Of a stretch of 64,000 nucleotides of DNA, positions 34,130 through 44,900 are shown piece after piece. The notes beneath the pieces are model-generated. The model saw only the letters and a list, made by a program, of their open reading frames with translations. It was not told the DNA's origin and did no database searches. The translations under genes and the position numbers were made by a program. How positions within the stretch are numbered: the stretch's first letter is position 1; each line of letters opens with the position of its first letter. Source of the stretch: Hyphomicrobiales bacterium (lineage in GTDB: Bacteria > Pseudomonadota > Alphaproteobacteria > Rhizobiales > Rhizobiaceae); NCBI GenBank assembly GCA_900468535.1, contig UBTY01000008.1:1-64000 (forward strand), written 5' to 3'.

Positions 34130-35932
34130 ATGAGCCCTTTGACCCGCTTTTCCGTGAAGCCGCTGTCGACGCTGACGCGGACACTCGCCGACGTTGCCTT
34201 CGGGCGAACCGATCCGGACCTGGTCATCCAGGGAGCCCGTGTGCTCTCGACCTATTCCGAACGTATCCTCGGCGACAAGGAAATCTGGGTCTCGAATGGT
34301 CGTATCGCGGCGGTGAAGCCCTCGGGCACGTATCGCGGCGGGGCGGCCAGGCTTTATGACGCGCGGGGCGGTATCATCGCGCCGGGTCTGGTCGATCCGC
34401 ACATCCACATTGAATCCAGCATGGTGACCGCCTGCGCCTATGCCGAGGCGGCGCTTCTCAACGGCACGACGACGATCTTCTGCGACAGCCACGAAATCGG
34501 CAACGTCATGGATGTGGCGGGCGTCGAGGCGATGCTGGAGGATGCGCGTCATGCGCCCCTGTCGATCTTCCTCACCGTTCCCAGCACCGTTCCGGCGACC
34601 TCTCCTCAGTTGGAGACCGCCGGTGGCGATCTGACGCCCGACAAGATTGCCGCCCTCTTCGACAAATGGCCTGAGGCCGTGGCGCTCGGCGAGAAGATGG
34701 ATTTCGTGCAGGTGGCGATGGGCGACGAGCGAAGCCACGCGATCCTTGCCGCAGCGCTGCAGCGCGGCCGGCCGGTCTCAGGTCATGTCTACGGCCGCGA
34801 ATTCGTTTCGGCCTATGCCGCCGCCGGCGTAACGGACACGCATGAAGCGATCGACCGCGACATCGCCGACGACCTACTGGAAGCCGGCATCTGGCTTTTC
34901 CTGCGCGGCGGCCCGCCGACAACGCCATGGCACAGCCTGCCGCACGCCATCAAGACGATCACCGAACTCGGCGCCTCGCACAAGCGGATTGCGGTCTGCA
35001 CGGATGACCGCGATGCCGACGACTTGCTGCTCTTTGGCCTCGACTGGGTGACGCGCGAAGCGGTCAAGGCCGGCATGACACCGGAGCAGGCCTGGGCGAT
35101 GGGCTCCCTGCATGGTGCAACGCGCTTCGGCATGGAAAACGAAATCGGCGGCCTCGGCGGCGGCCGACGTGCCGACCTCGTGCTGCTCACCGACGATCTG
35201 AAGCCTGTGAACACCTGGTACGGCGGCGAGCTCGTCGTTGAAGATCGCAAGGTCACCCCCATTCTCGAAGAGACGCTGTCCAAACCCTATCGCTACCCAG
35301 ATGCGGCCTATCACACCGTCAAGCTTCCGAAGAACCTCAAGCTGACCCCCGACCTGCCGACCGAAACGGTGATCGCCCACACCATCAAGACGGAACTGCC
35401 CGGCATCACGCTGGGCCATTCGAAGCTCACGCTGGAGCCGGCCAATGATTGGCAGACGCATTTCGACCGCCATGGCCTCTGCTTCGTCACCGTCGTCGAA
35501 CGCCACGGCAAATCCCCGGGCAATGTCGCTCATGGGCTTCTGCACAGCTTCGGGCTGAAGAAAGGCGCGGTGGCCTCTTCCGTCGGACATGACAGCCACA
35601 ACATCATCGTCGCAGGCACCAACGAAGCGGATATGCAGATCGCGCTCGACGCCATCGAGGAAAAGCAGGGCGGCGTCTGCGTCGTCATGGACGGTAAGGT
35701 CACCGCCATGGTGCCTTTGCCCATCGCAGGCCTGCTCTCCGACAAACGTGTGCATGAGGTTGCAGAAGAGGTGAAAGCATTGAAGGTCGAATGGGAAAAG
35801 GCGGAATGCACCATCGCCTACATGGGCTTCAACCTTATTCCGCTGTCGGTCATCCCGGAGATCCGCATCACCGACAAAGGTCTCGTGCTGGTGCCCGAAA
35901 TGGAAATCCAACCGCTGTTCGAGACGATCTGA
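34130..35932 (+). CDS. ade: Adenine deaminase
   Basis: A 600-residue amidohydrolase of the bacterial adenine deaminase family (adenine to hypoxanthine plus ammonia). Family blocks: [14 protein letters not shown] with the metal-binding HxH (~residues 88-101), [32 protein letters not shown] and the C-terminal [25 protein letters not shown] lies 5-9 bases before the ATG. Its stop overlaps the LysR start (TGATG). It supplies hypoxanthine to the island's oxidation steps. Confidence 0.93.
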   Translation: MSPLTRFSVKPLSTLTRTLADVAFGRTDPDLVIQGARVLSTYSERILGDKEIWVSNGRIAAVKPSGTYRGGAARLYDARGGIIAPGLVDPHIHIESSMVTACAYAEAALLNGTTTIFCDSHEIGNVMDVAGVEAMLEDARHAPLSIFLTVPSTVPATSPQLETAGGDLTPDKIAALFDKWPEAVALGEKMDFVQVAMGDERSHAILAAALQRGRPVSGHVYGREFVSAYAAAGVTDTHEAIDRDIADDLLEAGIWLFLRGGPPTTPWHSLPHAIKTITELGASHKRIAVCTDDRDADDLLLFGLDWVTREAVKAGMTPEQAWAMGSLHGATRFGMENEIGGLGGGRRADLVLLTDDLKPVNTWYGGELVVEDRKVTPILEETLSKPYRYPDAAYHTVKLPKNLKLTPDLPTETVIAHTIKTELPGITLGHSKLTLEPANDWQTHFDRHGLCFVTVVERHGKSPGNVAHGLLHSFGLKKGAVASSVGHDSHNIIVAGTNEADMQIALDAIEEKQGGVCVVMDGKVTAMVPLPIAGLLSDKRVHEVAEEVKALKVEWEKAECTIAYMGFNLIPLSVIPEIRITDKGLVLVPEMEIQPLFETI

Positions 35933-36861
35933 TGGACCCATACCGCCTGGGCCTTGTTGCCACCCGCATCCACTACTTCCAGCTGGTTGCAAGGCTTGGC
36001 TCGATCCGCCAGGCGGCCCAGGCGCTCAACGTCGCACCGTCCTCCGTCAGCCGTATCCTGCGGCAGCTGGAGGACGAACTCGGCACGTCGCTGTTCGAGC
36101 GCGTGCGCCAACGCCTCAAGCTGACCAGTGCCGGCGAGCTGATGCTGTATCGCGCGCGCCTCAGCCTCTCGGAGCTGAACCGCGCCTGCAGCGAAATCAC
36201 CGATCTGCATGGCTTGCATCGCGGCACCGTGTCGGTGGCCGTGATCGAAAGCGTGTCGCGCGGCGTGATGCCGGACGCGCTTCAGGAATTCTGGCAGCGC
36301 CACCCAGGCATCACCGTCAACGTCCGCGTCATGGGCTCGCAACAGGCCGTCAATGCCGTGGCGGAAGGAGAGTGCGATCTCGCCGTCGTGTTCGACATCA
36401 AGGTGCCGCGCAATGTTCGACGGATTGCAACAGTGTCGTTGCCGCTCGGCGTTCTCGCCTTGCCCAACAGCCGTATTGCCGAGAAGAAAGAGCTGCGACT
36501 GTTCGATCTCGCCGGTGAACGGGTGATCTTGTCGGACTCGAGCCTGACGCTTGGCGCCTGGATCGAGGAGGCCTTCAGCCGCTCGCTGGTCGATCTGACG
36601 CAACGCAGCCGCACGAACTCGATCGGCCTGATGGTGGATCTGGCCAAGCGCGATCTCGGCACGGTGCTGCAGACACGCGTCGGCATCGAGCAGGAGATTG
36701 CCGACGGCACGCTGACGTTCATACCGTTGCGCGATCCCAAGCTCAGCCCCCGCAAGCTCATGCTGCTCTCCCGATCGGAAAAGGAGATGTCGGACGCCGC
36801 CTCGGCCCTTGGCAAGCTGCTTTCGCAGGCGATCGAACGCTCGAGCGAAGAGGCCTCATGA
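35932..36861 (+). CDS. LysR-family regulator of the purine island
   Basis: A 309-residue LysR protein. The winged helix-turn-helix lies at residues ~12-70 (YFQLVARLGSIRQAAQALNV, SSVSRILRQLEDELGTSLFE), followed by the effector-binding domain (GTVSVAVIESVSRGVMPDAL, GECDLAVVFDIKV). It is translated from a TGATG overlap with ade, so it belongs to the same operon and probably senses a purine-derived ligand. The frame runs further upstream but inside ade. Likely targets are the region at 32.1-32.5 kb and the palindrome just after this gene (inference). Confidence 0.9.
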   Translation: MDPYRLGLVATRIHYFQLVARLGSIRQAAQALNVAPSSVSRILRQLEDELGTSLFERVRQRLKLTSAGELMLYRARLSLSELNRACSEITDLHGLHRGTVSVAVIESVSRGVMPDALQEFWQRHPGITVNVRVMGSQQAVNAVAEGECDLAVVFDIKVPRNVRRIATVSLPLGVLALPNSRIAEKKELRLFDLAGERVILSDSSLTLGAWIEEAFSRSLVDLTQRSRTNSIGLMVDLAKRDLGTVLQTRVGIEQEIADGTLTFIPLRDPKLSPRKLMLLSRSEKEMSDAASALGKLLSQAIERSSEEAS

Positions 36862-36866
36862 GTTGT

Positions 36867-36879
36867 TGCGTTCAACGCA
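36867..36879. promoter_or_regulatory. Palindrome between the LysR gene and the ThDP-enzyme operon
   Basis: Perfect 13-base palindrome TGCGTT-C-AACGCA starting five bases after the LysR stop and 75 bases before the next gene. It is a candidate operator for the operon at 36955-47091. Confidence 0.4.
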
Positions 36880-36954
36880 TCACTTCGATCAAAAAATACA
36901 GACTATTCGGAACATCTTCAGTCTGCGACCTTCCCCCGGAAATGAGGACGCACA

Positions 36955-37455
36955 ATGAAAAAATCTGCAGTTGATGCCGTCATCCGGGGCCTGAAGAAGG
37001 CCGGCGTGAGCATCGTTTGTTACCTTCCCGATTCCCTCTTCAAGGAATTGTACCCGGCGCTCGACGCCGATCCTGACATCCGCACCATCCGCGTCACCAA
37101 TGAGGGTGAGGGCGCTGCCATTTGCGGCGGTGTGTTCCTGTCCGGAAAACGCGCCGCGCTGATCATGGAAAACTCAGGATTGCGCGCATCCGTCGAGCCG
37201 CTTGCCCGCATGGGGCTTGGTGCCGGCATCCCTGTCGTGATGCTGATGAGCTACCGCGGCGAGCTCGGCGAAAACAATTGGTGGGCAATACCGCACGGCA
37301 TCACGATGGAACCAGTGCTGGATGCGCTGCGCATTCCCTACCGTGTCGTTCGCGAGGAAGACGCCATCGAGCAGTCGATTGCTGACGCTTACAACTGGTC
37401 CTACGCCGCCTACTACCATTCGGCCATCGCCCTTGGCGGGGAGATCGTTCGATGA
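36955..37455 (+). CDS. ThDP-dependent decarboxylase, alpha (PYR-domain) subunit
   Basis: A 166-residue protein equal to the N-terminal PYR domain of sulfopyruvate/phosphonopyruvate-type decarboxylases (ComD-like): GVSIVCYLPDSLFKELYPAL, RVTNEGEGAAICGGVFLSGK with the Glu that activates thiamine diphosphate, and GIPVVMLMSYRGELGE. It needs the PP-domain subunit coded immediately downstream (4-base overlap). The substrate is a 2-oxo acid, but nothing nearby points to sulfonates or phosphonates. In this setting it may process a purine ring-breakdown product or its aldehyde (inference). Confidence 0.85.
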   Translation: MKKSAVDAVIRGLKKAGVSIVCYLPDSLFKELYPALDADPDIRTIRVTNEGEGAAICGGVFLSGKRAALIMENSGLRASVEPLARMGLGAGIPVVMLMSYRGELGENNWWAIPHGITMEPVLDALRIPYRVVREEDAIEQSIADAYNWSYAAYYHSAIALGGEIVR

Positions 37456-38060
37456 AGCGCTTTGACTGCATGAAATCGCTTGCCGCGAAGTTGAAGGACG
37501 AACTGGTTATCCTCTCGCTCGGTGGCAGCGTCGACGAGTGGTACAACGCCGCGCCGCATATGCGCGAGGCAAGCCTGTTCCAGCAGCAGCTCGGTTGTGT
37601 GACGCCACAGGCCTTTGGACTTGCAGCAGGGCTGCCGCACCGCCGTATCGTCTCGCTCGATACGGATGGCGGGATGATGTTCAATCTCGGAATTCTGGCG
37701 ACGCTCGGAAACGAACAGCCGGAAAATCTGTTTGTCGTTGTCTGGGATAACGAAAGCTATCAATCGATCGGTGGGCCGCCGACGCACACCGCCTTCGGCC
37801 GCGTCGACATAGCGGCTATCGCGCGTGGTTGCGGCATCGAGAATGCCTATACGGCGCGAACCGTCGAGGAGTTCGATGCGCATTGCGCGGCCGGGCTTGC
37901 GGCGAAGGTGCCCTACGTCGTCGTTGCAAAAGTATCGGGCAGCGTTCAGCCTGATATCAAGCGCAAGCACAGCGACGGTCGGGAGGACAAGTACATCTTC
38001 GTGCGCCACGTCGAGGCGACCGAAGGCATCGTCATCATGGGCCCGAGCGAGCACAACTAG
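37452..38060 (+). CDS. ThDP-dependent decarboxylase, beta (PP-domain) subunit
   Basis: A 202-residue C-terminal ThDP-binding domain (ComE-like). The cofactor motif is SLDTDGGMMFNLGILATLGN, ending about 30 residues later in WDNESYQSIGG, the GDG...N pattern that binds Mg and diphosphate. The 4-base ATGA overlap with the alpha subunit fits equal production. With the alpha subunit it forms one split decarboxylase; single-chain homologues are about 370 residues, close to the sum. GMC oxidoreductase follows after 5 bases. Confidence 0.85.
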   Translation: MKRFDCMKSLAAKLKDELVILSLGGSVDEWYNAAPHMREASLFQQQLGCVTPQAFGLAAGLPHRRIVSLDTDGGMMFNLGILATLGNEQPENLFVVVWDNESYQSIGGPPTHTAFGRVDIAAIARGCGIENAYTARTVEEFDAHCAAGLAAKVPYVVVAKVSGSVQPDIKRKHSDGREDKYIFVRHVEATEGIVIMGPSEHN

Positions 38061-38065
38061 GACTC

Positions 38066-39631
38066 ATGATGGAAGCGCCAATCATACCGACAAGATCCAT
38101 TACCCGCGCCTACGACTACATCGTCGTCGGCGCTGGTTCGGGTGGCTGCGCCGTCGCGCGCCGTCTGGTGGACAACAGCGACGCCAGTGTGCTGCTGCTC
38201 GAAGCCGGACCCGCAGGTATAGGCATTGCGGAGATCGATGATCCCACGCGCTGGGTTCCCCTCGGGCGCGGGACGTATGATTGGGGCTACGACTACTCGC
38301 CGACCGGGCGCGTAAACGACCGCACCATAGGAATCCCGCGTGGCAAGGTCCTCGGAGGGTCGAGCAGCATCAATGCGATGATGTGGTATCGCGGCCATCC
38401 GATGGACTACGACGGATGGGCGGCATCCGGCGCGGAGGGATGGTCGTTCAACGAGGTGTTGCCCTATTTCAAGCGCTGCGAGGATTGGGAAGCCGGCGAA
38501 ACCACGCTGCGCGGTGCCGGCGGCCCGCTTCGCATCGAACGCAGCCGTGCTCTACATCCGGTTGCGGACGCCATGCTCGGCGGGTGTGCCGAACTCGGCA
38601 TCCCCGTCATAGACGATCCCAACGGGCTGTCCAATGAAGGTGCGGCTCTCGCGAACCTCAACATTTGCGGCAACGAGCGCTGGAGTTCGGCGAGGGGGTA
38701 CCTCTGGCCGATCCTCGACAATGAACGGCTGACAATCCTGACAGGCGCGCTGGCGCTCGACTTGGGAATCGAGCACGGCCGCTGTACCTCCGTGAGGTTC
38801 ACCCATGGCGGCCACTACCACGACGTTCGGGCAACAAGCGGTATCGTACTGGCGCTTGGTGCCATCAATACGCCGAAGCTGTTGACGTTGTCAGGCATTG
38901 GCGATCCGCTCGACCTGGCACGGCTCGGGATCGATATCAAGGCAGCGCTTCCCGGCGTCGGAAAGAACCTCCAGGACCATCCGCTCGTTCAGGCCTGCGT
39001 CTTTCGCGCGACAAGACCGCTCGGTGTGGTGCGCGATAATGGCGGCGGGACTGTGATCAACTGGAAGTCGTCTCAGAGTTTGCCGCAGGCCGACCTCCAC
39101 GCATTTCCGGTGCAGGGCAACAGCGCCGAAGCGCGTATTCGCGAGCTGTATGACCTGCCCGGCGACGTCTTCTCGATCGGCTGCGGGCTCATGCGGTCGA
39201 AGAGCCGCGGATATATGCGCGTGCTGTCGAGCGCGCCCGGCGGCGCGATTGAAATTCAACCGAACTACCTAGCGGAACAGTCCGATCTGGATGCCCTGGT
39301 GGTCGCGGTCGAAACCATGATGGAGCTTGCCGCAACGCAGAGCTACGCCGACTGGTTTGACGGCTATGCAGCGCCACCCCGGCGGCTGTCGCGTGCCGAG
39401 ATCGTCGACTACATCAGAAATGCCTGTTCGACCTTTTTCCACGTCGTCGGCACATGCGCGATGGGAAATGACGACGCAGCCGTTGTCGACAGCCGCCTGC
39501 GCGTTTGTGGCATTGAGGGGCTTGTTATCGCGGACGCCTCCGTCATGCCGACGATCCCGACCTGCCATACCCACGCTCCCGTCACGATGATCGGCGAACG
39601 CGCCGCCGATTTCCTGCTTGGCGCGGCGTGA
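38066..39631 (+). CDS. GMC-family FAD oxidoreductase (choline-dehydrogenase-like)
   Basis: A 521-residue FAD enzyme. The N-terminal dinucleotide fold (YDYIVVGAGSGGCAVARRL), the GMC signature 1 (GKVLGGSSSINAMMWYRGHP) and the C-terminal catalytic His region (FFHVVGTCAMG and CHTHAPVTMIGERAADFLL) are present. Members oxidise alcohols to aldehydes or acids. The aldehyde dehydrogenase six genes downstream could take over the product. The substrate is unknown. Confidence 0.9.
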   Translation: MMEAPIIPTRSITRAYDYIVVGAGSGGCAVARRLVDNSDASVLLLEAGPAGIGIAEIDDPTRWVPLGRGTYDWGYDYSPTGRVNDRTIGIPRGKVLGGSSSINAMMWYRGHPMDYDGWAASGAEGWSFNEVLPYFKRCEDWEAGETTLRGAGGPLRIERSRALHPVADAMLGGCAELGIPVIDDPNGLSNEGAALANLNICGNERWSSARGYLWPILDNERLTILTGALALDLGIEHGRCTSVRFTHGGHYHDVRATSGIVLALGAINTPKLLTLSGIGDPLDLARLGIDIKAALPGVGKNLQDHPLVQACVFRATRPLGVVRDNGGGTVINWKSSQSLPQADLHAFPVQGNSAEARIRELYDLPGDVFSIGCGLMRSKSRGYMRVLSSAPGGAIEIQPNYLAEQSDLDALVVAVETMMELAATQSYADWFDGYAAPPRRLSRAEIVDYIRNACSTFFHVVGTCAMGNDDAAVVDSRLRVCGIEGLVIADASVMPTIPTCHTHAPVTMIGERAADFLLGAA

Positions 39632-39661
39632 CATGAACGAACCTCGAACCGGACGGAAAAG

Positions 39662-41044
39662 ATGACAATTCAAAAGCAGATAATCGCCGGCGATTACCTC
39701 CTGACGATGGACGCAGAGAACCGTGTCGTAACCGGCGGTGCCGTCCTTGTGGAGGGGGCGCGGATCGCGGCTGTTGGGCCGCTTGCCGAATTGCAGGCAA
39801 GCCATCCGGACGTTGGTGTGCGCGTCATTTCAGACGCTGTCCTCATGCCTGGCCTTATCAACGCCCATGCGCACTCCGGCTTCCTTCGGGGCACGGCAGA
39901 ACACCTGCCTGTGTGGGATTGGCTGACACTTCACATCAATCCGATGCACCGCGTCCTGCTGCCGCATGAAGCGGAAGCCGCCTCCCGGCTTTGTTATGCA
40001 GAATCCGTTCTCGGCGGCACGACCACGGTTGTCGACATGTGGCGCTTCATGGACGGCAGCGCGAAGGCCGCATCGGCGATCGGCAATCGCCTGGTGGCGG
40101 TGCCCTATGTCGGCGAGCATCCGGAGTACAACTATTTCGACACGCTCGACATGAACGAGGAGATGATCGAGCGCTGGCACCGCAAGGCAGACGGGCGTAT
40201 CAACGTCTGGGTCGGGCTCGAGCATCTCTTCTACGCCGACGAGGCAGGGCAGAGACGAGCGATCGATCTTGCCAAGGCTCGCGACACTGGTTTCCATACC
40301 CACTGCAGCGAAGCCGAAATAGAGCTGGCCGAGTTCCACAAGCGCTACGGCAAGCGGCCGATGTATGCGCTTGCCGATCTCGGCTTCTTCGATACGCCGC
40401 GCACGATGATCGCCCATGGTGTCTGGCTTGACAAAGCGGAGGTGGAATTCATCGCGCAGCATCGCGTGTCGATCGCCCACAATCCGGTGAGCAATATGAA
40501 GCTCGCGAGCGGCATTGCGTTGGTGGGCGATATGCTGGCAGCCGGGGTTCCCGTCGGCATCGGCACGGACGGGGAAAAGGAAAACAACAACTTTGATATG
40601 TTCGAGGAGATGAAGGTCGCCTCCCTGCTCGGCAAGCTCAAGGATCTTGATGCCGCCGCCATGGACAGCTGGGATGTCCTGCGGATGGCCACGATAACCG
40701 GCGCCAAGGCGATCGGCCTCGACCATGAAATCGGCTCGCTTGAGGTCGGTAAACGCGCGGATCTGATCGCGATCCGGACCGATACACCACGTATGACCCC
40801 GATCTTCGGAGAGGGGCCATACTTCAATCTGCAGCACAATCTTGTTCACGCGGTACGAGGCGGAGACGTCTGCATGACGATGGTCGATGGCCAGATCGTT
40901 GTCGACGACGGAAAGCTGAAGACCGCCGACATGGGCGACATCATCCGTGAGATCGGCCGTATCGCACCGCCGCATTTCGCAAGGCGCGCGGCGTGGTTGG
41001 CGGATAACCGCGAGGGCACCGCGCAATGGACCAAGGCAAGCTGA
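39662..41044 (+). CDS. Amidohydrolase of the TrzA/MtaD group, substrate unknown (copy 2)
   Basis: A 460-residue metal-dependent deaminase-type hydrolase. Metal ligands lie in MPGLINAHAHSGFLRG, FHTHCSEAEIELAEF, IAHGVWLDKAEVEF and GIGTDGEKENNNFDMF. It differs from guaD, ade and the 8-oxoguanine deaminase in these motifs, so the substrate is likely another aminated ring. It lies 9 bases before the second Rieske-less oxygenase gene, mirroring the amidohydrolase/oxygenase pair on the minus strand at 23.7-25.9 kb. Confidence 0.85.
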   Translation: MTIQKQIIAGDYLLTMDAENRVVTGGAVLVEGARIAAVGPLAELQASHPDVGVRVISDAVLMPGLINAHAHSGFLRGTAEHLPVWDWLTLHINPMHRVLLPHEAEAASRLCYAESVLGGTTTVVDMWRFMDGSAKAASAIGNRLVAVPYVGEHPEYNYFDTLDMNEEMIERWHRKADGRINVWVGLEHLFYADEAGQRRAIDLAKARDTGFHTHCSEAEIELAEFHKRYGKRPMYALADLGFFDTPRTMIAHGVWLDKAEVEFIAQHRVSIAHNPVSNMKLASGIALVGDMLAAGVPVGIGTDGEKENNNFDMFEEMKVASLLGKLKDLDAAAMDSWDVLRMATITGAKAIGLDHEIGSLEVGKRADLIAIRTDTPRMTPIFGEGPYFNLQHNLVHAVRGGDVCMTMVDGQIVVDDGKLKTADMGDIIREIGRIAPPHFARRAAWLADNREGTAQWTKAS

Positions 41045-41053
41045 GGGCAACGC

Positions 41054-41923
41054 ATGGCGAAGACGACGGATAAGGCCGCGCTCAACGAGTGGTATGCCAT
41101 CGAAACCTCGGTGGATCTGACCGCCAAGCCCGTCCGCAGCCGTCTGCTGGGACAGGACATCGAACTCTTCAGGCGGGAAGATGGACAGCCGGTCGTTCGC
41201 GAGATCGAAGCCGGATGGCCGACCGGTCCTGCTCTGCCTGTCCGGGAGAAGTACGGTTGCATATGGACGACGCTCGGTCATCCGAACAAGGAGATCTTCG
41301 AGATCTCGGAGGCCGTTGAAACCGATCGCCGCTTCGTCCCCTGTGGTTGGGTGAAGATGCGCGCATCGGGCTTGCGCGTCGTCGAGAATTTCCTCGACAT
41401 GGCGCACTTTCCGTTCGTCCACACGGACATTCTGGGTTCTGAGCCGCATACCGAAGTGCCAGGCTATCTCAGCGAAATTCGCCGCGATATCGACGAGGTC
41501 TGGGCCACCAACTGCACCTTCTTCCAGCCGCGCATTGCCGCGACCGAGAGCGAGGGAGCCTTTGTCCAGCTGACATATCGTGTTCCCACGCCGTTTGTTG
41601 TCATGCTCTACAGGGTCTGCCCGACAGCGCCCGAACGACTGGATGCCATCGCCCTCTTCATCCATCCGATCGAGGAGGATCTGTGCCGGGCACAGCCCGT
41701 CATGTATCTCGTGGATAGCAACTCGACCCACACGGCGCTGCTCAATTTCGAGCAGGTGATCTTCATGCAGGATCGCATCATCGTCGAGAATCAGCGTCCC
41801 TTGCTTCTGCCGCTCGAAGCGCGCCAGGAGATCCCGACGCGGGCGGACAGCTCCTCGGTCGCATATCGTCGCTGGCTGAAGGAGAAGGGTATCCGTTTCG
41901 GCACCACGATGGGGGCCGGTTGA
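41054..41923 (+). CDS. Rieske-less oxygenase catalytic subunit, NdmC-like (copy 2)
   Basis: A 289-residue paralogue of the protein coded at 25061-25942. The iron site is complete: His118 and His123 with bridging Asp115 (ENFLDMAHFPFVH), and Asp240 (FMQDRIIVENQRP). The Rieske segment is again absent: LLGQDIELFRREDGQPVV passes directly to PVREKYGCIWTTLGHP. The two copies are near-identical around the iron site and at the C-terminus (IPTRAD, AYRRWLKEKGI) but differ in the N-terminal 90 residues and in the pocket region. This suggests different substrates. GAGGG lies 8 bases before the ATG. Confidence 0.85.
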   Translation: MAKTTDKAALNEWYAIETSVDLTAKPVRSRLLGQDIELFRREDGQPVVREIEAGWPTGPALPVREKYGCIWTTLGHPNKEIFEISEAVETDRRFVPCGWVKMRASGLRVVENFLDMAHFPFVHTDILGSEPHTEVPGYLSEIRRDIDEVWATNCTFFQPRIAATESEGAFVQLTYRVPTPFVVMLYRVCPTAPERLDAIALFIHPIEEDLCRAQPVMYLVDSNSTHTALLNFEQVIFMQDRIIVENQRPLLLPLEARQEIPTRADSSSVAYRRWLKEKGIRFGTTMGAG

Positions 41924-41931
41924 TCGTGGGC

Positions 41932-44900
41932 ATGCCGCTGACAGTGCTCAAGCCTTCGTCGACTGCCCAATCCTTGGCGATGATGCAGGAACACGAGCAG
42001 GCGCGACTTGTTGCCGGAGGCACTGCCCTGCAACTCGAATGGGCACGAGGTTTGGCCAAGCCTCCGGTACTCATCAGCCTCAATGCAATTGCAGGTCTCT
42101 CGGGCATCTCGTTTTGTGGGGGCGGTATGCGGATAGGGTGCTCCACGACGCTCGCAGGGCTTTGCCGCGAGCCGCTGGTGCTGGAGCATCTGCCGCTCCT
42201 TGCCGCGGCATCGCGATCGGTGGCCGCCCCTTCGGTTCGCAATCTTGGAACTCTCGGCGGAAACATAGCGGCGCGCAACGGTTGCCTTTCGCCGGCTCTC
42301 CTGGCTCTCGACGCCTTTATCGAGGGTGAACGGGCGACCGGTCGGTTTCATGAGCGATTGCTGGACTGGCTGCAGCGGCCGGCTGAACGCTGCGAGGTCA
42401 TCGAGGCCGTCTACGTTGGAGCCATGGCCACTGCATCGCGCTGGACGCATCGCAAGATTGGTCTGCGGGCCGCCTTTACGCCAAGCGTCATCGGCGTTGC
42501 TGCTTGGCTCGACGTACGGGGCGGCAGGATAGCAAGCGCCCGGTTGGCGGTTGGCGGAGGAAATGTTGCTCCCGCCCGTCTGAGGACCGCGGAAGAGTTA
42601 CTGACGTCGCAGCCGGTGGACACTGTTGACTGGATCGAGTTGAAGACATGGCTTTCGCAAGAGATATCTGCGCCTGATGATGCGTTCCGGAGTGCGCGCT
42701 ACCGGAAGATCACGGCGGCGAACGCACTCGTCTGGGGACTTCAAAATCCGACGACATCGAAACAGCAAATCGCACCGGATATGGCGAAGACGACCGGCTC
42801 TTCGGGCGAGATAAGGCTCAGTCGCGCCGATCAGCCTTCACGCTGGCATGTCAGGCCCGATGTCGCCGCCAAGGTCGATGGCACTTTCTCCTACCTCACC
42901 GACAGGCGCGAGGAGGGTATGCTGGTCGGGCGCATCCTTCGGGCGGGCGTTGCCCATGCGCGGATACGCTCGATCGATACGTCGGCAGCCGAAGCTCTCG
43001 AAGGGGTTGTCGCCGTTGCGACCCACCACGATGTTCCAGGCGAAAACGCTTTCGGGATCGTGGTTCAGGACCAACCGGCTTTCTGTTTTGACAAGGTTCG
43101 CTACGTCGGTGATGTGGTGGCGGCTGTGGCGGCGGTTGATGCGGCAACCGCCGATGCGGCGCTAGCTTTGATCAAGATCGACTACGAGCCCCTGCCTATC
43201 GTCGATGATCCCGCGGCAGCGCTTGAGGACGGCGCAACTGCCGTTCATCGGGGCGGCAACCTGCAGCGGTTGATCGAATTTGGACGCGGCGAAGTCGATC
43301 AGGCTTTTGCCGGTGCGGCCCACATCCTCGAACGCACCTACACCACCTCCCGGCAAATGCACGGTTTCATGGAAACCGAAGGCGGCTATGCGACGATCGA
43401 AGCCGATGGAACGCTGACGATCTTCGCCGGCGGGCAACACGGCGCGCGTGATCGCCTTCAGCTGTCGCGTATCCTCGCGATGGACGAGGCAAAAATTCGC
43501 GTCGTGACCAGCCCGACCGGTGGCGCCTTTGGTGGCAAGGACGAACTGACGGTGCAGCCGGCATTGGCACTTCTGGCGCTGAAGGCTCGCCGGCGCGTGC
43601 GCATCCAGTTGTCGCGTGCGGAATCAGTAATGGCAGGCGTCAAACGCCATCCCATGACCATCCGCATGCGCACCGCCTGCGACGGTGAGGGGCGCTTGCT
43701 CGCGCAGGAGGTCGATGTCCTTGCGGATGCCGGCGCTTATGCGTCGCTTGGCCCGGGCGTTCTTGAGACGGCGCTTGAGCATGCAGCCGGCCCCTATCTC
43801 GTTGCTAACGTACGTACACGCGGACGTCTGGCCTATACCAACAACGGCGTCGGCGGTGCTTTTCGCGGCTTCGGCGCAAACCAGATGACTTATGCCATCG
43901 AATGCCAGATGGACGAACTGGCAAGGGCCTGCGGCATAACGCCGGCAGAGATTCGCAGCAGGAATCTGAGGCGGCCGGGAATGCCCGGCTATCTCGGGCA
44001 GGTGGTCGCCCCGTCCGAGCGGCTTGCCGAGATGTTGGATGCTGCGACGGCGAGTTCGTTGTGGCGCAGACCAGACTCCGATGTCGACGCAGACGAGATC
44101 GTAGGTGTCGGGATGGCGCTCAATTACCAGGGGAACGGCTTGGGCTCTGTGGTGCCGGATCCTGCCGGTGGGGCATTGCGACTGAACGGCGACGGGCTGA
44201 TAGAAGCAGCATATGGGCTGGACGAGATGGGGCAGGGGCTGCTGACATCCATCCAGGCTGCTGTTTCTGCGCAGGTCGGTTGCGCACGCAACGACGTCCT
44301 TCCTGTCGTCGGCGATACGCGCTTTACCCCGGATTCCGGCTCGACGACGGCCTCGCGCGGGGGCTACGTGGTTTGGGAAGTGGCGAGGACGGCGGGGCAC
44401 GAGTTCTCGCGCAAGCTTCTGGCTGCAGCCGCGACCCTGCTCGCGCGGCCGGAAGAGAGCTTGAGGATCGGCGCGGGCGGAATTGTCGAGGCCGGGAGCA
44501 ACAGCGGTGCGCTTCTTCTGAGCTTCCGACAGCTTGGCCAGTCATTTGCCCTCGATGCGTTGCCGAGCGTTACAGTCGCATTCGACTTCCCGAAAACCGA
44601 CTATCAATCCGGCAATGCCCGCTACATCTTCGCTTTCGGCGCCTGCCTTGCGCGCGTTGCGATCAGCCGTGTTACCGGCGCGGTCAGGGTGCTGGATATC
44701 CACCAACATACCGCCGCCGGCCCAATCATCGATGTTGCCGCCTATCTCGGCCAGATGGAAGGCGGCGCGGTCCAGGGGCTTGGCTTTACGCTCACGGAAG
44801 ACGCCATCATGACGGCTGGCGAATACGTAACGAAGAACCTCGACAGCTACATGTTGCCTGGCGTTCGCGATACAGCCGGCCGGATTGCGGTCTTTGCGCT

